Program-made: the position numbers and the translations under genes | The notes under the pieces: model-generated | Database searches by the model: none | What the model saw: the letters and a program-made list of their open reading frames with translations, nothing else | What the model was told of the DNA's origin: nothing | Shown here: positions 55,662 through 64,000 of the stretch, piece by piece | Position numbering within the stretch: the first letter of the stretch is position 1 | How the letters are laid out: the number at the start of each line of letters is the position of its first letter | From: Chamaelirium japonicum | Taxonomy: Eukaryota; Streptophyta; Magnoliopsida; Liliales; Melanthiaceae | Assembly (NCBI GenBank): GCA_947650365.1 | Contig: OX393550.1 | Location: 101,335,472 to 101,399,471 of the forward strand | Direction: 5' to 3' | Length of the DNA: 64,000 nucleotides

Positions 55662-57308
55662 CGTATTATGCCAACAAGGGTTCTTCAGAGTTCTTCGTTG
55701 TTGATGGTGCAACTACTCCCTAAAACTTTGCGGTGTCTTGTAAACAGATTTACGATCATCTCATCAGCAAACTCTATCCAAGTGGAATCAAATCACAAAA
55801 AAATTACATAATCGTCCTCAAAATATCTAAGTTTCAGACTCCATCTCTTTCAATAGTTCTTTGGTGCAATGTTAGGTGGAAAGGATGTATTCCACGTTGC
55901 CAATGCATCTCACAATTTCCAAACTCCCATCTCTTTCGATCATTGTCGGTCACCCCTTAGAACCCTTCTCATTAGCATCTCGTGTTTCATACCAAAATTC
56001 CACCCAATAGTAGATGCACCCACTGCAACTTGCCCTTCCAAGCCCCGACCCCACCTCTGCCACGTGGCCAGTACAGGCCATGTCCATTTGCATTGCCCCA
56101 ATAGGGTCACATTAGTGGGTGTCGTAAAAACGTGACACTACTGTGCCGTGCCAAGCTTCAAAAGTAGCTAGGGCTCGTACCCAAAAAATAAAAGAAGTTG
56201 CTAGGGTTTGAAAAAACGGACCATGTGCTTATGGGAAGTTGGCACGTGGGATGGATAGCGACGAAGGCATGGCATGTGGTTAGGCACGTGCTTACGTCAA
56301 GGGTTTGAAGCCCACTACTAGTGAAGTGACACGTACCGAATTCGGTCCGGGCATGGCACCTATTAGGTTAACCACATTAAAAGGCACATCATAGCCCGTT
56401 TTTTATCTTTACTATTATTCTCATTTTGATAACCCCTTTCTTATTCCACCTTTTTTTTTTCTCTTTTCATTTCTACAAACGTGTCGATTGCTCCTGACCA
56501 ACATAGTTATTGGTTACTCCTGACTAACATGATGTGGTCCATTTCAATCGATTCCACCCGACATGAGCCACATCATGTAAGACAGGAGCAACTGACAACA
56601 TGTCGATCGGGCGCGTCTGACACAATGTGCATATCATTATGCCTAAGATGTGCGGGGACACATCCAGCATTTCTTTTTTTGTTAAATTGAGAGTGCTAGT
56701 AATTTTTGGGATGCAAATAGCAACACTCTTTGGATATCGTGTTGAGAAATATTAGATCTGTAGGCAGTGCACGAGCAATCTCGTTGTAGGGGTGCAGCTC
56801 GAGCGGGCTATGTTAGGTTAGACCCAAGCTCAACCCGAGGTATGCAATCGATTGTTTGTAATCCACCATGACCTCTAATATCCTGAGGCAAGCTCGAGCT
56901 CAATCCAAGTACAAAATTTTTAAATCTTCGATTGTTATTGACAAGAGAGTACGCCAATAAGGTAAATGTCATAAGCTTTCGAGATCGGTAAGGTTTGTTA
57001 ATTTGTATATCCACCGAAAATAAAAGTAAAGTATACTTAAGAGAAATTTCATTTCTAAAAAATATTTAAAAAAAAATTAAATATCTCACCAAATGTGAAA
57101 CTCTATTCAAGTTTCCAAACATTTACAATTTTCACCCAAAGCAATATGAGTAGCTCCAATTTTCAGCATTATCACCAGTTATATGGATTTGCAGCTTTCA
57201 GCCAAATGGAATGTACTTTACTGCTAAGAAATTCAAACATTCCCATAATTAGTACTTTATGACAAGAGAAAGATATGTTTTTGAGGTAGTATATAATTAC
57301 CAATGGGC
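55659..57308. other. Intergenic, no gene seen; repeat R2 copy 2 at 56480-56740
   Basis: The R2 copy shares CATATCATTATGCCTAAGA and surrounding order with 26442-26740. AGCTCGAGCGGGCTA-type repeat remnants occur near 56790. Nothing coding was recognised. Confidence 0.45.
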
Positions 57309-57313
57309 TCTTG

Positions 57314-58311
57314 TGTTGGAAATCTAACTGTTCTAAACTAACAATTTTAGGACTTGGTCAAATTCTTAATGGTAAAAGCTAATTTATTTAGCAAATATTA
57401 TTTTTGTAAGCAAAGACAAGTCACAAACTTCTTTTACAAATGGTTTGCCAAGGCACAGCAGGTTTTATGGAACCGTCATTCACCTTGCCGAACTTTCTAG
57501 AAGAAAGAAAAATTTTATCTAAATTATCTCTAATTATTTTGTATTCGATATCAATCGATTTTTATAGATCTAGTAAGATCAAAAGAATATAGTTAGAAAC
57601 TCTAGCATGATGGTCGAACCGTGCTAGGCATTGTCCCAAGAGTCTTATTGCCCCTTCTCAAGCAGATCTCGTGGCAATGGATCTCAGAGATATGATGACC
57701 TCGATTAGGCAACGTACCTCCTTCTTGTCAGTAAGGCTTCAAGAAGGATATGCAAATCTCGAACAACTTTCAGAAATCTTGCAACTCAAAAGCAAGAGAA
57801 GAAATTCTCTCAAAGCAAAGGGGCAACACAACTTTGATCCGAGAGAAAAAGAAAGACAGAACAATTTTGATTTTTGGAGTGTGAATTCTCCATGGCTGCA
57901 CTGGGCCTTATATAGACCTCGGGTAGTTAATAGGAGGCTGAAAGAGGGAAGTGATTTATGGCCTGCGAACTCCGTACGTTACAATTTGCAAAGAGCATTC
58001 TCGTAACGACTAGTATGCATAACGGTTAGTAGTCAAAATGGAAAGTAATAAAAAATATTTAAGGAAAAAAAATAAAAACAAAAATAAGGCAAGTGCGGGC
58101 CAACCCATTTCGGAACGGCTATCGTGTTCGGGTCCGCAGGCGCGCACACACGCGCCGTCCAACCAATGCCCAAGCCCAAGCCTAGCCTGGCACGCACGCA
58201 CGTGTGTGTATGGGCTAGAGCATTCCCCTACTAGTTCACAACTAGTGAGGAAAGAAGGGAGAAGCCTTATAAATGGGTAAAGGGGTTTTCCCAATATTGA
58301 TATGGGACTAA
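57314..58311 (-). repeat. Left (3') LTR of copia-2, truncated
   Basis: It aligns along 1759-2860 and stops at GATATGGGACTAAAG, missing the final 40 bp or so (the CACACACCCAACA end). Confidence 0.9.
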
Positions 58312-58905
58312 AGTCTCACCTTGGATATGACTTAGGTACTTGGAAAACTCTGCCCAGTAAGCGATCAGTTTGTCTATAAGGCAATGTATTTGGAAGATTT
58401 CATCAAGGGTGGAACCATTAGTATTCAAGTGTTGGACTATGTTCTCAAACTTATAAATATGATAGTTCATGAGTTTAGAGTCAACCATCTTGAATGTGTT
58501 GAAGCCAACGCTTTACAGTATTTTACTCTAGTATCATCTAAGTCATACTTACACTCTAGGGTATCCCATAGGTCCTTAGGGTTTTGGATAGTATAATAAA
58601 TGTCATAGAGTCTATCAGATAGGACCCATAGGATCCTATGAAAGCCATTGTAGTTGATTTTTTTGGGGGTCCTAGTGGGAATGCTAGAAATTAGTTTGAG
58701 GTAAGGTTAGGAAGTGGAGGCTCGTGTATGACAAGCTTGGTTTGACCCACTAGTAACTCCTGGTGTCATTTCCCCTATGACAGGCAATAACCTAAGTGTG
58801 GCTAGCTAGATTGAATCTGGTTTTGCCATCTCTTGAAGTTAGACCCGTTAAACTTCTCAGGTTTGGCACTAAGGGTTTCACGGTTTGGTGAGGTCATTTC
58901 AAACA
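58312..58905 (-). pseudogene. Gag remnant of copia-2
   Basis: The minus-strand frame contains FENIVQHLNTNGSTLDEIF and DKLIAYWAEFSKYLSH, matching the gag segment encoded around 7040-6890. Upstream gag up to the start region remains but is broken by stops and frameshifts. The CCHC knuckle and everything downstream are deleted. Confidence 0.88.
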
Positions 58906-59874
58906 TTATTGAGGTGAAAATTATGTGGATATAAAAATAGATTTATCAATTTCAAAGCACACTTGAATAAATTTAACTTTTAAAAGTCCAAATAAAGTTT
59001 TCAAATCTTAACGACTATATATATGGGCTCTATATAGGAGGTGGAGCACTAGGTTCATTAAATACCAAGCTACATTGGACAATTTAATGCCGGCTTGTCA
59101 AGCCTTTCTAGACACCGTAAGTAATGAAATGTTTAGGGAATAACTTTTAGTCTTTTTTAAAAATTATGTGCTTATGATTAAATTTTTAGAAAATAATGTT
59201 TGCAACTAGTAGCTACCACATAATTCTTAACTCCTAATGAGCAAGCTATTTACTCTATGTTAACAAATGTAATAATATTAAGTATTAAGTAGTGAACATA
59301 ATAGAAAATAAAGATTAGCCTATTTAACTATTATGAATGATTAAATAATAATAATAAGATTCTTGGATTGTTAGAAATCTAACCATTCTAAACTAGCAAT
59401 TTTAGGACTTAATCAAATTCTTAATGGGTAAAGGTTATTTTGTTTAGCAAATATTATTTTGTAAGCAAATACAAGTCACAAATTTCTTTTAGAAATGGTT
59501 TACCAAGGCAGAGTGGGTTCTATGGAACCGTCATTCACCTTGCTGAACTTTTCTAAAAGAGAGAAAAATTATATCTAGATTTTCTCTAATTATTTTGCAT
59601 TAGATATAAATCGATTTCTATAGATTTAGTAAGAGCAAAAGAATAGAGTTAGAAACTCTAGCCTGATGGTCGAATGTGCTAGGCGCTGTCCCAAGAATCT
59701 TATTGCTCTCTCTCGTACAAGTCTCATGGCAATGGATCTCGGAGATACGACGACCCAGGTCAGGTGGCCTCCTTCTCGTCAGCACTGATTCAAAAAGGAT
59801 ATGTGGATCTCGAACAACTTTCAGGAACCCAGCGACTCGAAGGGAAGAGAAGAAATTCTCTCGAAGCAAATGAT

Positions 59875-60420
59875 AGGGGTGTGCATCAATTCGAAACCAA
59901 CCTATTTAGGCAAAACCCAAACCGATCCAACCTTGGTCGGTTTTGAGGATTTCCATTTCGATCCAAACCGAACTAAGATTAAAATCCATCCATCCGATCC
60001 AATTAAAATCGGATTGGATTGGAAGGTCGGTTTAAATTGGCCTTCAACCCATATGCTTGTTTGGCTTTTTTTCCCTTCTATTAGAACCTAGTTTTAACTT
60101 TAAAATTTAATAATTGTTGTTAATTATTAGGCCTAAATAAGATTTATAACTGATTTTGAGTAATCTTATAGTATTGCAAAGGTTGTTGATTGCAAGTGTA
60201 TATGAGGGCATATGGTATATTTAATAAAGTATTATACGTATATACATATGTCGGTTGGTTCGGTTTAGGTTGGTTTTAAATTTACAATCCCTCAACAGAT
60301 CCAATCATGTCGGTTTTTTAAAAACCTAATCCAACTTGATTCATTGAGTGTGTCGAAACTGATGAAAATCGGTTGGTTTGGTTTTGTTTAGTCGGTTTGG
60401 TTTGGATCCTGCACACCCCT
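59875..60420. mobile_element. MITE inserted in the copia-2 LTR (546 bp)
   Basis: The termini AGGGGTGTGCA and TGCACACCCCT are exact inverses. The interior is rich in CGGTTTGGTTTGG/CCAAACCGA as in plant hAT MITEs. GCAAA is shared by both flanks (59866-59870, 60422-60426). Removal restores the order seen in the other LTR (GCAAA-GGGG). Confidence 0.85.
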
Positions 60421-60451
60421 TGCAAAGGGGAAGTACCACAGCACAACTTTG

Positions 60452-60601
<150 letters not shown>

Positions 60602-61043
60602 AATTCTGACTTTCGGAGTGTGAATTCTCCATGGCTATACCGGGCCTTATATATACCTCGGGCAGTTAATAGGAGGCTGAAAGAGGGGAGTGGTTTATGG
60701 GCTGTGATCAAGCCCATTTGCTCCACACGTTACAGGTCGCAGAGAGCATTCTCGTAACAGCTAGCATGCATCAACGGCTCGCATGCATAACGGCTAGTAG
60801 CCAAAATGGAAAGTAATAAAAATGTTTAAGGGAAAGAAAAAAAAAAAGGCAAGTGTAGGCCAATCCATTTCGGAGCAGCTATCATGTTCACGGGTGCACA
60901 CACACGCGTCGCCTAGTCTATGCCCAAGCCCGGCCCGGCACGCACGCGTGTGTGTGGCCTAGAGCATTCCCTCACTAGTTGAACTAGTGAGGAAAGAGGG
61001 GAGAAGCCTTATAAATGTGTGGTTTTCAAACACACATACAACA

Positions 61044-61115
61044 TCTTGGTCTGGTAGTACTTTCTCTCTCCAATGTTGGAGATGTTCCTTGTTCGACTCC
61101 TGATAACTTTCCCAC
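61044..61115 (+). other. Possible tRNA-derived SINE head
   Basis: Removing copia-2 gives GCTCTTGGTCTGGTAGTACT followed at about 61096 by TTGTTCGACTCCTG. These resemble Pol III A- and B-box elements spaced about 45 bp apart. No body or tail was defined. Confidence 0.35.
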
Positions 61116-61127
61116 AAGTAGGGCAAC

Positions 61128-61330
61128 AAACAAACCGAACCAAGCTAGATTTAATTTGATCTGTTTGAGCTTGTTCGTTTATTAAACGAGCCTACACTTT
61201 AGGCTTAGGCTTGACTTGTTTAATAATAGAGCCAAGCTTTGGTTTGCATGAACTTGGCTTGTTTATTAAACGAGTCTAAGCTTCAGGCTAGGCTTTGCTT
61301 AATAAGTGATCAAACGGTCCATTATCGAGC
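61128..61330. repeat. GTTTATTAAACGAGCC-type repeat, copy 1
   Basis: GTTTATTAAACGAGTC/CC and AGGCTTAGGCTTG-type motifs recur. The same motifs appear at 63330-63560. They are probably interiors of hAT MITEs, with ends not resolved. Confidence 0.5.
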
Positions 61331-61386
61331 TTGTTCCTGAACTCCAAAAGTATAGACTATACTAGTAAGAAACCCGAGCAATGCCC

Positions 61387-61388
<2 letters not shown>

Positions 61389-61458
<70 letters not shown>
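61389..61458 (+). repeat. (GA)n microsatellite inside Helitron D
   Basis: About 70 bp of pure GA starting within 10 bp of the 3' hairpin. Confidence 0.97.
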
Positions 61459-61460
<2 letters not shown>

Positions 61461-62061
61461 GGCAACCGAACTTGCTGTTGCATATCCAATATCCATAACC
61501 ATTCATTTAAAATCACGTACCTAATGCTGTTTCAACTCCCACGGAATAATGGACTCATATGGAGTAGATATAGAAAATTTGGAAATGTTCGGACTTCATT
61601 CAATCATTCGATGTATAATAAATCGTCGTGATCCAATCCTCTAATTTATTTGGAGGATAGCGGGCTCCATGTAGCAACACCTTGGCTCCCACATAAAGAT
61701 AAATTTTTTTTTTGCGAAAAAAAAGAAAATAGAGGAAATACATGGGGACATAATTCTGATGGATTTTGTCTGTGTATGTCTCGTTGTATATTCGATTAGC
61801 AGTGCTCAAAACCCACAATACCCGTTCAAGTAGGCATCACAAAAAAAAAAAAAAAAACTGGACAGATCGACTCTGTAGCCTCAAAAACCTCATCAGAATC
61901 CCATAGAAATCTAACAATATGAGTAAATCGATCTTCACAATCCCATAAAAAACTAACAGAAAAAGGAATAGAGGAAAAATAATCTAGATCTATCATATCA
62001 TGGCAACATTGCTTCACAATCCCATAGAAATCTAGAACCATCTAAGTGTAAGAGAAGCAGA

Positions 62062-62370
62062 TCATTGCAGGACTGTAGCCATAGGCTGTGGGGAATGGAA
62101 ACATCGTCGTAGTGCTGGACAAAGAGGTTGTTGAATCCGAACTCCCGTAGATCGCCGAACAGTCATTGGGGCCCTCGTTAATGACGAAATAGGGGTGGGA
62201 CTCGAAGTGCTGGGAGGAGAGGTAAGGGTATATGTCATAGTAAAAGGGACGGGTCGATCTCTGCACCATATCTTCATGGCTTCTGTCACTCTCTTAGGAG
62301 GAAACGAAGGAACGGAAGGTGGGTTGATCACATTTAAAGAGGGACAGGAGGCGTTTCTGTTCTCAGCCAC
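62062..62370 (-). other. Possible gene fragment captured by Helitron D
   Basis: Minus-strand frames give FYYDIYPYLSSQHFESHPYF and, shifted by one, FGFNNLFVQHYDDVSIPHSL followed by WLQSCNDLLLLH. These look like real protein rather than repeat translation. I cannot name the family. Helitrons commonly capture exons. A threefold repeat of TTTCTATGGGATTnTGA follows at 61895-62040. Confidence 0.35.
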
Positions 62371-62648
62371 CTTCTAAATGATGGAGAAAACGAAGGGACG
62401 GAAGATGGTCTGATAGATGATAGGATGGAGTCGTGTGAGAAATCGAAAAAACCAGCGATTGAAATGAATATTTATTTATTTATGTGAAATGTGAATAAAA
62501 AAAGGCAGTGAATTGTGCCATTTTTCTTCCTAAATTAATGCCATGCCACATGACGTGAATTTAGAAAAGCAGCCAACGATCGAAAGTTTTCTCCCTAAAG
62601 TAATGTCGTTCACATGGCGGAAGCTCCTCGTGCCACATGGCATTGCTT

Positions 62649-62945
62649 CTAGTAAGAAACCCGGGCAATGCCCGAATGTGCTTGATGCACACCATTTGGC
62701 AAAGATGACATCATAACTATTCGAAGAAATGTAAAATCTGACGTTAGTGTGATTCACTTGTTAGAGAGAGAGAGATTAACATCAAATGATCATTAAATAC
62801 CATTGAATGAAAATTTATCATCTTTATGGTAGGTTTTTAAATGGATTTAAAAGAGAGTCGCGTTGACACACGGAAGAAGAACTCTACCTCTTTAAAAGAC
62901 GTCCACGTGTCACAAGAAGAAAAAAAAGGCTTCCATTTTAGTGTG
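62649..62945 (-). mobile_element. Helitron E (about 297 bp), nested in D
   Basis: It aligns with Helitrons B and C in reverse (hairpin CGGGCATTGCCCGGG, TTTCTTACTAG at 62649). At the 5' end the usual TCTATACTATATAC is replaced by a (TG)n(TA)n array (62942-62975). Confidence 0.8.
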
Positions 62946-63329
62946 TCTGTGTGTGTATATATATATATATATATTTATTTTGGAAGGTAAATCGGTAGAT
63001 GCTGATTTCCCTCCATTAAACTCGACGATGGCTACAACATTCATCAGTTGATGATGAGAAATCCTATTATGCAATTCACCTAGCAAGGCTTGGGTGAAAC
63101 TGATAGCTATATTGTATGCAGATCCCAAGAGGAATGGACCATTTATTTAGCTAATCTCTCTCTCTCTCTCTCTTATTTAATCCAATGTATTTATTCAGAT
63201 TTTATCATCATATCCTACGATCTGACTGAATGGACCAATATTTTTTTTTCCTAAATGAATGTTATGCCACATGGCGGAAGCTCCCCGTGAGGCTTCCGTT
63301 TTAGTATTATACTATTAGATTAGATATGT

Positions 63330-63560
63330 TAGGTCGATCAATTCAAGCCATTTTTGAGCCTATTCATGCACTAGCCCACTCACCAGTCCTAAACAAGTAT
63401 GTTCGCGAACCCAATCGAGCCGAGCTTGGGTGTACTTAAGCTTGGCTCGTTTATTAAACAAGCCTAGACTCTAGGCTTGGGGCTTGGCGTGACTAGCAAC
63501 CGAACGAACGAGCTTTCATCGAGCCGCTCACGGATAGCTTGGTTATGGCCGTTAATTGTG
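63330..63560. repeat. GTTTATTAAACnAGCC-type repeat, copy 2
   Basis: TTGGCTCGTTTATTAAACAA and CTAGGCTTGGGGC motifs are as in 61128-61330. Confidence 0.5.
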
Positions 63561-64000
63561 TCTAGCTTGTGCATGTGAATCATGAATGTTGTTGATGTCA
63601 TATTCATGGAAATATGGTTCTCACGTGCCAAAAAACTCGAAGTGGGTGCAACCGAACTGTTGCTTGCCTACTTTTAACCCAAACAGTTCGTTATGGAAGC
63701 ATGCTTGCTGTGCCAGCAGTGAGACAGCCCAGGCGAATGTGTACCGCGTGCTTGAATCCCAATTTATGACTCGGCCAACTAGGGTGAGGTAGTTGGACGG
63801 GACTCGGGAGCCAGTTGGTGGGCCCGTTGCTTATCACAGCTGCATGCAGTCGACTGGAGTACGATTCACCTTCGATTTGCCTGCCATTGTACGGCTGTGA
63901 TGCGTGCGATCCCACCACCGGGGCCGACTGACGGGAGGAGATCTAAGCTCTTTTATTTTTTTTTATCCGATGTGCCTGTGCTGTGCACCGCCGTCTACTG
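63561..64000. other. No gene seen to the window end
   Basis: Mixed composition. Short frames on both strands lack recognisable features. Confidence 0.4.

Larger units (their letters stand above)
61362..63319 (-). mobile_element. Helitron D (1,958 bp)
   Basis: On the minus strand it starts A|TCTAATAGTATAATACTAAAAC at 63319. It ends with TGGGCATTGCTCGGG, then TTTCTTACTAG|T at 61362. This fits Helitron ends and A|T insertion. It carries a GA array (61389-61458), a possible captured sequence (62062-62380) and a smaller copy of the family (62649-62945). No Rep/helicase is encoded. Confidence 0.75.

Overview
The window is angiosperm nuclear DNA. The evidence is a plant-type split gene with GT-AG introns, Ty1-copia and Ty3-gypsy LTR elements, plant Helitrons (TC...CTAG ends), hAT elements with 8-bp target duplications, a CACTA-like element, LINE tails, and long GA/CT and TA arrays. 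It looks like a TE-rich, gene-poor region of a medium or large genome. I cannot place it more precisely from sequence alone.

The one clearly cellular gene is on the minus strand. It is a DUF1365-family membrane-anchored protein whose five coding exons I joined by hand (46789-46467, 46316-46187, 46075-45983, 43786-43583, 29378-29169). They give 960 bp in one uninterrupted frame (319 aa). A GT-AG intron in the 3' UTR probably leads to a sixth exon at 28047. Intron 4 is about 14.2 kb and is filled with mobile DNA. A second gene starts at about 85 on the minus strand and runs off the left edge.

Layout. 1-1750: first exon of the left gene, a G-rich and GA-rich leader, and three small inverted-repeat elements. 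1759-9025: a full copia element with TSD CGCCA, three in-frame stops and about 2% LTR divergence. 9.3-9.9 kb: an old copia RT remnant on the plus strand. 10.7-11.75 kb: a 0.9-kb foldback element inside a TA array. 12.4-19.5 kb: a CACTA-like element without recognisable transposase. 19.7-27.4 kb: two hAT elements with exact TSDs, two LINE 3' ends tail to tail, Helitrons abutting head to tail, and a hAT MITE. 27.8-46.9 kb: the DUF1365 gene, carrying in intron 4 copia pieces, a decayed DUF1985/ULP1-type gene, hAT elements and a gypsy remnant. 46.9-51 kb: a hAT MITE just upstream of the gene, then repeats. 51.08-53.37 kb: six hairpin elements strung between long TA arrays. 54.6-55.4 kb: a foldback element. 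57.3-61.0 kb: a second copia element of the same family, internally deleted but with intact TSD TCTTG. 61.4-63.3 kb: a minus-strand Helitron with a smaller one nested in it.

The least explained feature is the set of TA-array-embedded hairpin elements (51-53 kb and 10.7 kb). They have unrelated interiors but mostly share a G-run/C-run terminus against TA repeats. I found no operon-like or defence-like system and no tRNA, rRNA or CRISPR array.
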